From an archaeon (GTDB taxonomy: Archaea > Nanobdellota > Nanobdellia > Woesearchaeales > GW2011-AR9), in contig JABHSG010000003.1 of assembly GCA_018697095.1 (NCBI GenBank), forward strand, positions 420,839 to 484,838: DNA of 64,000 nucleotides. Reading direction: 5' to 3'. A model generated the notes under the pieces. It was not told the origin of the DNA, searched no databases, and was given only the letters and a program-made list of their open reading frames with translations. A program made the translations under genes and the position numbers. Shown here piece by piece: positions 30,141 through 39,367 of the stretch (the first letter of the stretch is position 1; the number at the start of each line of letters is the position of its first letter).

Positions 30141-30776
30141 TCACCGACTAACAATAAAACTTTCTTGCCCATAATCTTCTGAACTAGGCATCGGTGGATA
30201 ACCACAAACAAAAATATCTATTGAATCTCCAATTCCCATGATATCTTTTTCCAATAAATTTGCTTTGAATCCTCCGTCATCTTGTGGAACAAATAAGTAA
30301 CAATTAATCTCTCTTGGTGAATCATGACCTACAAAAAAATATCTCATGTTGCTTGGGTCAGAAAATTCTTCTCTCACATCGTATGGGTTCATACCATTAA
30401 CTACTTCTCCTCTTTCTAAAGCAGAGATTGCAAGGCTTTCTAATGAATAAAAACCATCACCTAATTTACTCTCATCAATCCCAACAGCTCTGTTGCCATT
30501 AGCATCTTTTCCAACATAAAGTGGCCGATCATATCTTGCGTTATCTGGGGGCGCAAAAGAAAGTTGGGAAGGAAGAATAACTGCAAAGGCAAAAATTCTA
30601 ACAAAAGGTAGTATCAAATCATCTAAATTAATCACATCTTTATCCATCAAAAAAATAATCCAATTATTGTTTAAGAATTCCGTGACATAAATTGTGCAAA
30701 TTATGTGGAAAAAACAAATATTTTGCCATAGACATAGAGCAAGATTTATATACCGTAAATCAATAATTAAAAACAA
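30141..30776 (-). CDS. Hypothetical protein (true start may be near MDKDVINLDD)
   Basis: 211-aa ORF; the N-terminal part overlaps the 30.75 kb promoter. Confidence 0.55.
   Translation of the reverse strand: MFLIIDLRYINLALCLWQNICFFHIICTIYVTEFLNNNWIIFLMDKDVINLDDLILPFVRIFAFAVILPSQLSFAPPDNARYDRPLYVGKDANGNRAVGIDESKLGDGFYSLESLAISALERGEVVNGMNPYDVREEFSDPSNMRYFFVGHDSPREINCYLFVPQDDGGFKANLLEKDIMGIGDSIDIFVCGYPPMPSSEDYGQESFIVSR
30745..30768 (+). promoter_or_regulatory. Promoter copy 1: TTTATATACCGTAAATCAATAATT
   Basis: 24 nt identical to 31425-31448; contains a TATA box. Confidence 0.8.
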
Positions 30777-30791
30777 AGAGGTGTTAAGTAC

Positions 30792-31355
30792 TTGGTAAGC
30801 CAGTTTCGTAGTGCATTGGAATTTCTAAATGAGATTGGACTCTATGATGTAGTCCTTCCGTTTGTATTAGTATTTACTTTAGTATTTGCAATTTTAGAAA
30901 AAACAAGGCTTTTAGGAGTACATGAACACGAATCTTTCAAAGGAAGAAAGATAACTAAAAAAAATCTTAATGGAATGGTAGCAATGTCTGTTGCCTTTCT
31001 TGTTGTAGCTTCAACTCAATTAGTTGGGATCATCAATGAAGTTATGGCGAATTTCGCACTTTTACTTGTTCTTGCAATTTGTTTTATGTTACTTGCAGGA
31101 GCTTTGCATTCAGACAAAGAATTTTCATTAGAAGGCCGAGAACCTTGGATGATGATTTTAATGGTTATCATGTTTGGTGGAATCATTTACATCTTTTTGG
31201 ACGCTCTTGATTGGCTTAGTTACATACTTTGGTTCTTTCAAAACTTAGACTTAGAATGGATTTCTAGTTTAGTTTTTTTAGCAATTGTAATTGGATTAAT
31301 CATGTTTATTACTAGAGACCCTGCTAAGAAAAAAGAAAGTTCATCTAGCGATTAG
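30792..31355 (+). CDS. Polytopic membrane protein, paralogue 1
   Basis: FLNEIGLYDVVLPFVLVFTLVFAILEKT, shared with the next two genes. Confidence 0.82.
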   Translation: MVSQFRSALEFLNEIGLYDVVLPFVLVFTLVFAILEKTRLLGVHEHESFKGRKITKKNLNGMVAMSVAFLVVASTQLVGIINEVMANFALLLVLAICFMLLAGALHSDKEFSLEGREPWMMILMVIMFGGIIYIFLDALDWLSYILWFFQNLDLEWISSLVFLAIVIGLIMFITRDPAKKKESSSSD

Positions 31356-31424
31356 ATTTCAATACTGTCAAAAATAATGAAATCAACCAAAATTACTACT
31401 AAAACTGCAGTAAAAATAAACAAG

Positions 31425-31448
31425 TTTATATACCGTAAATCAATAATT
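31425..31448 (+). promoter_or_regulatory. Promoter copy 2: TTTATATACCGTAAATCAATAATT
   Basis: Identical to 30745-30768. Confidence 0.8.
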
Positions 31449-31452
31449 TAAT

Positions 31453-31499
31453 ACACAAAGAAAGCTTTGCTTTCTTGTGTAAGTGAGCAAAACTCACGT
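31453..31499 (+). promoter_or_regulatory. 5'UTR hairpins: ACACAAAGAAAGC-TTT-GCTTTCTTGTGT then GTGAG-CAAAA-CTCAC
   Basis: 12-bp stem with one bulged A; same element as the nrdJ leader. Confidence 0.7.
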
Positions 31500-31519
31500 C
31501 ACAATCGAGGTAAGAAAGG

Positions 31520-32089
31520 ATGGCAACGTTTGAAACATTAGCAAACATTTTTCAAAATACAGGAGTAATGGAATTTTTACTCCCATTTCTACTAGTTTTT
31601 GTAATAGTTTATGCAGTATCAATTAAGCTGCCTCTTTTCAAAGACAATAAAAATTTCGCAGTTATAATCTCACTTGTTATTGGACTTACTTTTGTAGTCC
31701 CTCATATTACAGGAACTTATCCACTTGGTTATGATCCAGTGCAAGTTATGAATGATGCACTTCCAAGCATCTCTCTTGTAGCAGTGGCTGCAATTATGTT
31801 ACTAATTTTAATGGGGATTTTTGGAACTGACTTTGCAAAAACTGCAGCTCCAATAATTGGAGTAGTTTCAATTGGTTTTGTACTTTTTATCTTCGGATCA
31901 GCACTCGACCTATGGCGTGGCCCATATGATATCTTTAGTTGGTGGTCGGCTGAAGTGACGGAATTAATCATAGTGCTGCTCATATTCGGGCTTGTTGTGT
32001 GGTTCATTGTACGTGATCCAGACAACGACAAATCATCTGGAGAAAGTGCTCTCAAATCATTTGGGAAACTTTTCGACAAGAAGTGGTAA
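31520..32089 (+). CDS. Polytopic membrane protein, paralogue 2
   Basis: NTGVMEFLLPFLLVFVIVYAVSIKLPLF; SD gaggt. Confidence 0.85.
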   Translation: MATFETLANIFQNTGVMEFLLPFLLVFVIVYAVSIKLPLFKDNKNFAVIISLVIGLTFVVPHITGTYPLGYDPVQVMNDALPSISLVAVAAIMLLILMGIFGTDFAKTAAPIIGVVSIGFVLFIFGSALDLWRGPYDIFSWWSAEVTELIIVLLIFGLVVWFIVRDPDNDKSSGESALKSFGKLFDKKW

Positions 32090-32160
32090 ATTACTAATTT
32101 TTTTACTTTTTCATTATTTTACGATTCAAATTAAACAAACTTAGTAAATGACAAAAAAAG

Positions 32161-32733
32161 ATGGCATCCATACTCGATTTAGGACTACTTCAATTCTTTA
32201 AGGTAATTTTTCCTACCTTACTAGTTTTTGTAGTAATATATGCTGTACTTCAAAAAACAAAAGTTGTTGGTGCAAAAAAACCAATTGATGCTATTGTGGC
32301 AATTGCTTGTGCAATTTTAACTGCAATCTCAGCTTCTGCAATTGATTTGATCACTTTTATTGCTCCATGGTTTGTATTACTCTTCTTAGGGATTGTTCTG
32401 TTTTTCTTTGCCTTTCGAGTTATGGGTTATGATGAAGGATTCATCAGTAGTGTTTTGAAAAATAATCAGTATGGCACTGGTTTTTTTTGGGTAACAATTG
32501 CTATTGGTGCAATGATTATTTTCGCAGGGGTTGGTTCAGTTTTTGGAGATCAATTAATTAGTTTAACAGGTGATATTCAAGATGATGGTGAGTTTAATAA
32601 TGCAGAGAATGCAGATATCAATGAATATGAACAAAATATCATTAAAACAATAATTCATCCAAAAGTTGTAGGTGCAGGGATATTTTTACTAATCTGTGTA
32701 CTTGCCGTCGCCATGCTAACTGGGTCGCCGTAG
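32161..32733 (+). CDS. Polytopic membrane protein, paralogue 3
   Basis: LLQFFKVIFPTLLVFVVIYAVLQKTKV. Confidence 0.85.
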   Translation: MASILDLGLLQFFKVIFPTLLVFVVIYAVLQKTKVVGAKKPIDAIVAIACAILTAISASAIDLITFIAPWFVLLFLGIVLFFFAFRVMGYDEGFISSVLKNNQYGTGFFWVTIAIGAMIIFAGVGSVFGDQLISLTGDIQDDGEFNNAENADINEYEQNIIKTIIHPKVVGAGIFLLICVLAVAMLTGSP

Positions 32734-32798
32734 GTTAAATTTTCACAAAACACAATCAATTTTTTTTCTTCAAATTATAATTAAACTAGTAAAACGAA

Positions 32799-33191
32799 AT
32801 GGTAAAACAAAAAAGTCCTCCAAAATCTTTGCAACTATGGTTTATTTTACATTTCATGATTGATATTTTCATCGCAATCCCACTTTTCTTATTCCCAGAA
32901 ACTTTTCTTTCAGGTATGGGCTTTGAAGTAGCTAGTGCAGGTATTGCTCTCTCACGTGTTGTAGCAGCAGCGCTCATTGCAGTAGGCACAATTTCATTTT
33001 TGATGCATCACAAGAAGATAGAATTTTATTTACTTATGTTAGACTTCAAACTAATCTGGTCAGCAAGTGCAATTGTGGGACTTCTAATTAGCGCATTTCA
33101 AACCAAAGTAACAGCACTCTACCTATTCGCAGCATTATTTGCAGCATTCTTCTTACTCTGGCTCTATTGGAAACAAAGGCTCAACAGATAA
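32799..33191 (+). CDS. Small membrane protein
   Basis: 130 aa, about four hydrophobic helices. Confidence 0.75.
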   Translation: MVKQKSPPKSLQLWFILHFMIDIFIAIPLFLFPETFLSGMGFEVASAGIALSRVVAAALIAVGTISFLMHHKKIEFYLLMLDFKLIWSASAIVGLLISAFQTKVTALYLFAALFAAFFLLWLYWKQRLNR

Positions 33192-33194
33192 CTT

Positions 33195-33917
33195 CTAACT
33201 ACTTATCTCTCTTACGCGATATGCTCTAACTGTATTTGGAACACAAAATTCCAAACTAATCGAAACCCTTCCCAAATACTCTGGATCTCTAATATGTTCT
33301 GGATAATTGGTCCTAGGTATTTTTTTGGCATCTTCTTCTTTCATAACTAAAAAAACAGGTAATTTATGTGAATTCTCATTAAATCCACTTCGCAAAAATC
33401 TTTTTGCCATTTCTAGTGAATGTGACATATCATATGACGGAATTGGCATTGCACCAGTACCACCACCTCTTTGTAACATATACTCATCAATCCAAATAAC
33501 ATTGTTTGGAGCATAAGGGTTAACTACTTGGTGTCCAAGATCAGTTCCTCGAAACAAAGCACCAGCAGAAAAAGAATCGCGTCCAGGTAATTCAGGTAAT
33601 CTTTCCCATACTGCCTTGTAATGATGACGCATAGTTGCAAGTGTATCTTCAAAATTTCTGAGTGGTTTTTTAACTTCATCTCGAACTTCTCTATACCATG
33701 AAAGTTCAACAAATTCCCTCAGTGTTCTATCTTCTACTCTTGCTTCATGGTATTTTCTAAGAAATGTTGCTGTTATTTCTGAAGTTGGAGAAGATTGTGA
33801 TCTTGCAAAAGAAACAATCTCGTGATATCTTGGAAGAATTGTTTGAAAGGCAGTAAACGCTTCAACATATCTGTCAATAGAAGCTTCTTCATGTCTACTT
33901 GGAACTACTAATACCAC
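33195..33917 (-). CDS. Putative ADP-ribosyltransferase-fold protein
   Basis: ALFRGTDLG; PSYDMSHSLEMAKRFL (STS-like); GRVSISLEFCVPNTVRAYRVREI, in the order of R-S-E ARTs. Confidence 0.45.
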   Translation of the reverse strand: MVLVVPSRHEEASIDRYVEAFTAFQTILPRYHEIVSFARSQSSPTSEITATFLRKYHEARVEDRTLREFVELSWYREVRDEVKKPLRNFEDTLATMRHHYKAVWERLPELPGRDSFSAGALFRGTDLGHQVVNPYAPNNVIWIDEYMLQRGGGTGAMPIPSYDMSHSLEMAKRFLRSGFNENSHKLPVFLVMKEEDAKKIPRTNYPEHIRDPEYLGRVSISLEFCVPNTVRAYRVREISS

Positions 33918-33987
33918 TAATCTTCCAAAACAAACCTACTTTAAAAGAATTAATCAAGATAAATAAAAAAAATTAGAATAATAATAA

Positions 33988-34722
33988 TTACTTCTTCAAG
34001 CCTTTAGTCACATCGCGAAGTTCTTTAACATTCTCAGTAAAGACCGGAATCACATCTTTGAATACTTTTCCAACTGCTTTTAGTTCAACACCCACATCAG
34101 TCATACGTTTGTCATACTCTTCAACTTTGCCAAGTACGCCTTGGTGAAGCATCTTAAAATCTTCTTTGAGTTTTCCTACGTCGCTTTCTAATTTAATCAG
34201 TCTTGTTCCAGATTTGTTTTTCCACGCAATTATCTTTTGAACTTCTTTAATCAAATCGTCCCATTTCTCATCAATCATTTCTTCAGCGATTTCTTCAATT
34301 CTTTCGTACAAATCTTCAGAACCACTTTGTCCTTTAGAACGTCCAGCTCCACTCATGCCTGGGCCCATAGCCCCTGCTGGTGGCGTTGGTAACCTGAATC
34401 CTGAATCAGCTCCTCCTGCAGCAGGCGCGCCCATATTAGGCATTCCTCTTGCAGCACCTGGTGGTGCTCCCATTCCTAAATCAATGTCATTTGGTCCGCC
34501 CATCATGTCAGCTCCACTCATTGGCATTTCAGAACTAATTTTCCCAAGAGAATTAATTACTTGCGTCTCTTTTGCTCCTTGTGATTTTAATTCGCTAAGA
34601 ATTTGGTCATCAGTGAGTCCAGATGAACGCATACTACGAACTTGCGCATCTACATCTAACTTACCTGGGTGCCCACCTGCCCCTCCAGGACCACCTTGTT
34701 TTTGATTTGTAAAAAGTGCCAT
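33988..34722 (-). CDS. Coiled-coil protein of the archaellum/pilus-like locus
   Basis: Pro/Gly/Met-rich middle and C-terminal coiled coil (LIKLESDVGKLKEDFKMLHQGVLGKVEEYDKRM). Confidence 0.75.
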   Translation of the reverse strand: MALFTNQKQGGPGGAGGHPGKLDVDAQVRSMRSSGLTDDQILSELKSQGAKETQVINSLGKISSEMPMSGADMMGGPNDIDLGMGAPPGAARGMPNMGAPAAGGADSGFRLPTPPAGAMGPGMSGAGRSKGQSGSEDLYERIEEIAEEMIDEKWDDLIKEVQKIIAWKNKSGTRLIKLESDVGKLKEDFKMLHQGVLGKVEEYDKRMTDVGVELKAVGKVFKDVIPVFTENVKELRDVTKGLKK

Positions 34723-34768
34723 CTTAATTTACCTCGATAATATACAAACTATTCTAATTACGCTTTTA

Positions 34769-34856
34769 TTTCTTTCCCTAAAAGGGCAAGAAATGATCAG
34801 AAATCATCTGTTCAAAGAGATACAATGTATCTCTTGATCAAAAAATTGTTTTTGAT
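34769..34856 (-). promoter_or_regulatory. Hairpin array in the leader of the 34722 gene
   Basis: 34769-34793; 34815-34835 (9 bp, AAGAGATAC-NNN-GTATCTCTT); 34837-34856 (ATCAAAAA..TTTTTGAT). Confidence 0.5.
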
Positions 34857-34858
34857 TT

Positions 34859-35293
34859 CTATTTTATTTCTTTCGCCTTACTCTTAGTAACTTTACCACT
34901 GCTCTTTTGATCGGCTAGTTTTCTCTCAATTAATCTTTCCACATCTTTTTCGGTAACAAAATTCATCGGGTTCCAAAATTCCATGTATTTTTTCAAAACA
35001 TCAAGTTCCTCAGAGCCAGCTGTTTGTTTTAATTCCTTAATCATCAAATTCATATTTTCAAGCATTTTGCCTTGCTTGTGTGAAAAATCAACCATATCAG
35101 AATTCAGTGCAGACAAATCTTGTTTCATCTCTCCACTAGATCGAGTAATATTATTTTTAAGTAATTCAAATTCCCTACGTAAGCCATTCAACTTAGACTC
35201 AAGTGCCTTCACCCAAGTATAGAAACGTTGTGCATCGAATTCTTCTTTAGCAGCTGGTTTAACAACAGCTTTACTCCCCATCAGTCCCATCAA
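34859..35293 (-). CDS. Coiled-coil protein of the archaellum/pilus-like locus
   Basis: FYTWVKALESKLNGLRREFELLKNNI; ...KYMEFWNPMNFVTEKDVERLIERKL. Confidence 0.75.
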   Translation of the reverse strand: MMGLMGSKAVVKPAAKEEFDAQRFYTWVKALESKLNGLRREFELLKNNITRSSGEMKQDLSALNSDMVDFSHKQGKMLENMNLMIKELKQTAGSEELDVLKKYMEFWNPMNFVTEKDVERLIERKLADQKSSGKVTKSKAKEIK

Positions 35294-35471
35294 TGAGCAA
35301 TAATCAGTTTTAGCTATTTAAACCTAGCGGGCTTTACTCGCCCAGCACCCAAAACAATAAATATCGCAAACTTTAGTTTGCTAGATTAAAAACCACATAA
35401 GTTTTTAATACACTCTAACTCTTTTCTTTGTAAAATATGATACAAATATACTTGTATTACTGTGATTAACG

Positions 35472-37814
35472 ATGGCCAGCATAGATAAAAGAACATGTTT
35501 TGACTTTGACACTTTCCACGAAGGTGCAAATAAAATTTGTAAAGTATACTTGGAGAGCTGCCTTTTTCCCCCTTCTATTGAATACAGCGAAATTTGTATG
35601 GGCAAAGTAATTGACTTACTTCTCAAAGTTTCAGGCATCACAAATATTGTCTTAAGCCAACAGCGAGAATATGATTACGATGAATCCCAAGTAAAACTTC
35701 TATATGAATTAGCACTTCTATACAAACGTTTCAACAAAGACGAGCGTTACTTATACAACCATATTGTGGCGGACCCGCTACACGAACGTTACATCAGATC
35801 GGCCTACGCAGAATTCCAAGGTATTATCTCTAGAAGGTTAAAACAAGATCCGCTTGGAGCGTACATCGAACTAAAACGTTTAGAACGTAGAGAAAAAATA
35901 AAACATAATAACATTATCGAACCACAACAAAAAAATTCTCAACAAAAATTCATCCAAATCATGGCAGACGCTGTGATGAAAATCCAACAACTAACTATCA
36001 TAAAACGCTTAAATCCACATCTAAATGAGTACAAAGCTGGTGAACGTACACTTTACTCTTATGTCCTTCACCCAAGCACCAGGCCAGATTTTATGTATAC
36101 TAAATTAATCTCAGAATTTCCTCAAGGTGCAAACTTGCTTGAAAGTTATGAATTCACACCGCAAACTGGCGGCCAAGATGATAACAGTGAAGAAAAAGTT
36201 CAGATAAACATTTTTGGATTCGATGATAGCATAAAATATCTCTATCATATAACTCCACCAGAAAATAATCTTAAACAAGATGAGTATGAACTTCTAGACG
36301 CAGCTAAACGTGTTCTTAGTGAACACAAACCAACTAGAAAAGAGTTTGTGGACCCACAGCGTATGCGTGAAGTTTTCTTTAACATCGGTAAAGATTTGAT
36401 AACAGACTTAGCGCAGCACAGAGGAATAAAAATCAAAGAATCTAAAGCAGAAATGCTAACACGTGCTTTACTACGATACACTGTAGGTTTTGGGATAATG
36501 GAATTAATGCTCAGCGATCCACGAATTCAAGATGTGAATGTAAATTCCCCTAATGGCGAAGTTCCAATTTTTGTAGTACACCAAGACTATGGTGATTGTG
36601 ACGCGAACGTTTACCCCACTGTGAGTGAAGTAGATTCCTGGGCGACAAAACTACGTTTAATCAGCGGACGTCCTTTAGACGAAGCAAATCCTATCTTAGA
36701 CACTGAACTAAAAGTTGAAGGATTCAGTAGTAGGGTTTCAGCGGTAACAGCGCCACTAGATCCTTTTGGCATGGGTTTTTCATTCAGGCGTCACCGTGAT
36801 CATCCATGGACTTTCCCATTATATCTGCAACCAAAATTCAAGATGATGAATTATACAGCTGCTGGACTTTTGTCTTTCATAATTGATGGTAATGCTACAC
36901 TTCTAATTGCAGGGACCCGTTCCTCAGGTAAATCCAGTTTTCTAGGTAGTGTATTAATTGAAATCATGCGACGTTACAGAATAATCACTATCGAGGACAC
37001 TTTGGAACTTCCAACAGAATCCATGAGAAAACTAGGTTACAATGTTGAATCTCTTAAAGTAGGAAGCGCACTAAGTACTCAAAAAGGTTCAGAGGTTGAT
37101 GCAAGTACTGGTATCAGGTCTACTTTACGTCTTGGAGACTCCGCACTAATTGTGGGGGAAGTAAGAAGTACTGAAGCAATTAGTCTTTACGAAGCAATGC
37201 GTGTAGGAGCAGCCGCGAACGTTGTAGCAGGAACAATTCACGCAGCGTCCCCTTATGGAGTATATGATAGGGTAGTGAACGATATTGGTGTTCCAAAAAC
37301 TTCCTTTAAGGCAACTGACATTATTGTCATAACTAATCCAATCAGATCAGCATCAGGAATGAAAAAACTAAAACGTGTTCTAAGAATTACTGAAATCCGA
37401 AAAAAATGGGAAGACGACCCTCTTAAAGAAGGTGCGTTTGTAGATTTGATGGTTTACAATCCTCAAACAGATGAATTAGAAATCACTGATGATCTAATTA
37501 ATGGTAACAGTGAAATTCTAAAACGTATAGCAGGTTCAATTAAAGAATTCGCTGGAAATTGGGACGCTGTTTGGAATAACATCCAATTACGTGGATTTTG
37601 TAAAAAAGCAATTGTTGACACCTCTTTAGAATTTGATGATCCAGATATGCTTGAAGCTGAGTTTGTAATCAAAGCAAATGATAGGTTTCACATCCTCTCT
37701 GGAAAAATCCAAGAAAAGCTGGGTTTCCAAGACACAGATCGGATCTTGCACGAATACAATGCTTGGCTGCAGCAAGAAGCTAGAAAACGTAAGGCACTAA
37801 AAAATCAAGTATGA
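35472..37814 (+). CDS. Type II/IV secretion ATPase (archaellum ArlI/FlaI-like)
   Basis: Walker A GTRSSGKSSFLGS; IITIEDTLELP; LRLGDSALIVGEVRSTEA; GTIHAASPYGVYDRVV. Confidence 0.95.
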   Translation: MASIDKRTCFDFDTFHEGANKICKVYLESCLFPPSIEYSEICMGKVIDLLLKVSGITNIVLSQQREYDYDESQVKLLYELALLYKRFNKDERYLYNHIVADPLHERYIRSAYAEFQGIISRRLKQDPLGAYIELKRLERREKIKHNNIIEPQQKNSQQKFIQIMADAVMKIQQLTIIKRLNPHLNEYKAGERTLYSYVLHPSTRPDFMYTKLISEFPQGANLLESYEFTPQTGGQDDNSEEKVQINIFGFDDSIKYLYHITPPENNLKQDEYELLDAAKRVLSEHKPTRKEFVDPQRMREVFFNIGKDLITDLAQHRGIKIKESKAEMLTRALLRYTVGFGIMELMLSDPRIQDVNVNSPNGEVPIFVVHQDYGDCDANVYPTVSEVDSWATKLRLISGRPLDEANPILDTELKVEGFSSRVSAVTAPLDPFGMGFSFRRHRDHPWTFPLYLQPKFKMMNYTAAGLLSFIIDGNATLLIAGTRSSGKSSFLGSVLIEIMRRYRIITIEDTLELPTESMRKLGYNVESLKVGSALSTQKGSEVDASTGIRSTLRLGDSALIVGEVRSTEAISLYEAMRVGAAANVVAGTIHAASPYGVYDRVVNDIGVPKTSFKATDIIVITNPIRSASGMKKLKRVLRITEIRKKWEDDPLKEGAFVDLMVYNPQTDELEITDDLINGNSEILKRIAGSIKEFAGNWDAVWNNIQLRGFCKKAIVDTSLEFDDPDMLEAEFVIKANDRFHILSGKIQEKLGFQDTDRILHEYNAWLQQEARKRKALKNQV

Positions 37815-37834
37815 ACAAACATAAAATCAATGTA

Positions 37835-38605
37835 TTATTTTTCTGCATGTTCCCATAAATCTTCAAAGAAGCTACTAAAACTTTCTGCAATGCTAGGAGT
37901 TGTTGAATGAATGCAATGTAGCGTACCATCATAAGAAAAAATAAAACTGTGTTTTCCAACAATCAAAATAGCTGAAGGACTAATAGTATGGTTATCACGA
38001 ACCTTTGTACGAGATAATTTGACAAAAAATTTCCAATAATCACTTTTTTTATTTTCATTTAAGTCACCACTAAATAATACGCGGGCAGAAACTTTCATAT
38101 CCACACGTGCCCTATGCCAATGTTGCCAAAAAATATTAAAACGACTATTTTTCGATGGCCGTACACCCATAACAAGTACCTCTTGTCCAGATTTTTTTGC
38201 ATAGTCCAGTACATCATACACTATTGGTTTGACTCCTTTGAGTCCTTTGAGAAGTGAAACACTATCTTCTTCTTGTGTTTCTATATACAGTTGCGTGAAT
38301 TCTGGCAATAATTCCTTAACTTTGATTTCTTGTCTCAAAACAATTTCTTTTTTATCTTCCATATAAGAGAGTAAACTTTTTGGGTCAGTTGTGCAAAACT
38401 GTTTTACATTATTCTCAATTACAAATTGCACAAGTCCCTTAGCTATCAGTTTCTCGAGTGTTTCATAGATCTTCCCAGAACTAATTTTAGCTTTCTTAAT
38501 TATCTGTCCTGTTTGAGATTTTCCAATACGTAGTAATGTCAAATATACCTTAGATTCATTGGTCGTCAAACCTAATTCTTCTAGCAATTTCTCCTTCATA
38601 ATCAT
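37835..38605 (-). CDS. TrmB-family transcriptional regulator
   Basis: LLEELGLTTNESKVYLTLLRIGKSQTGQIIKKAKISSGKIYETLEKLIAKGLV. Confidence 0.9.
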   Translation of the reverse strand: MIMKEKLLEELGLTTNESKVYLTLLRIGKSQTGQIIKKAKISSGKIYETLEKLIAKGLVQFVIENNVKQFCTTDPKSLLSYMEDKKEIVLRQEIKVKELLPEFTQLYIETQEEDSVSLLKGLKGVKPIVYDVLDYAKKSGQEVLVMGVRPSKNSRFNIFWQHWHRARVDMKVSARVLFSGDLNENKKSDYWKFFVKLSRTKVRDNHTISPSAILIVGKHSFIFSYDGTLHCIHSTTPSIAESFSSFFEDLWEHAEK

Positions 38606-38638
38606 ATCATCAAGCTCAAACTATATAATTGTTTTGAA

Positions 38639-38665
38639 ATTGCTCCCCACTAGAAGGGAGGCAAT
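38639..38665. promoter_or_regulatory. Inverted repeat ATTGC-TCCC..GGGA-g-GCAAT between the divergent TrmB gene and cassette
   Basis: 9-bp interrupted palindrome in the divergent promoter region. Confidence 0.5.
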
Positions 38666-38723
38666 ATTAACATTAGGTTTGCAATATATTATCTTTATCA
38701 AATAAACAAAATAAGGTGATAAT

Positions 38724-39131
38724 ATGTACGCAGCATTAAGAACACAAGAACCATCAATTGGTTTGCCTCAAATATTACAAACAAGTCAACTATACACAGC
38801 AGTAGGAATAGTTTATGATCCAAATACAAAAGAAGTATTGTCAGAAAATTTAGACGGAATTGTCCTTCCCAGTGTGACTTTTGAAAACAGAGTTCCTAAA
38901 GAAAGTGATGTCTCTCAACTTCTTGGTGAAAAAGGAATATATCTTTCTGCCGAAAGATTTCAAAAACAAAGAGTAAGTGATATGCCTAATACTAAATATT
39001 TTCTTGCAGCAGTAACACCAATGGAAAAAAGATTATATGGCGGAAATTGGGTTGCTGTAGATTTAGAAGAATTATTACCAAGAATAAAGCAAAATCACAA
39101 TGACCAATTTAGAGGTAGGATAAAATGTTAA
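38724..39131 (+). CDS. Hypothetical protein, cassette gene 1
   Basis: SD aaggtgat; overlaps the next gene. Confidence 0.8.
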   Translation: MYAALRTQEPSIGLPQILQTSQLYTAVGIVYDPNTKEVLSENLDGIVLPSVTFENRVPKESDVSQLLGEKGIYLSAERFQKQRVSDMPNTKYFLAAVTPMEKRLYGGNWVAVDLEELLPRIKQNHNDQFRGRIKC

Positions 39132-39367
39132 ATCAGTTTGTTGAATTATACCAAAGACCTCCTATTGAACTTATTCCAGCTGGTAACAAAGAAATGCCAG
39201 GGGTAATACATCATGCAGAAAACCTTGGAAATAGGTTTGAATCATTACCTTACCAAATCAGAGAAAAAGCTTCAGGATATGTTCTTGAACAATTAGGCGA
39301 ACTTATAGGAAAAACATACGACAGTTCATTACAAGGAGTAGAATATGCAAATCAATTTCATGATTAA
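39125..39367 (+). CDS. Hypothetical protein, cassette gene 2
   Basis: ATG overlaps the upstream stop (ATGTTAA); 80 aa. Confidence 0.75.
   Translation: MLNQFVELYQRPPIELIPAGNKEMPGVIHHAENLGNRFESLPYQIREKASGYVLEQLGELIGKTYDSSLQGVEYANQFHD

Noticed and set aside
34355-34705. 116-aa + Pro/Ala/Gly-rich ORF
   Set aside because: Antisense shadow of the Pro/Gly/Met-rich part of the 33988-34722 gene.
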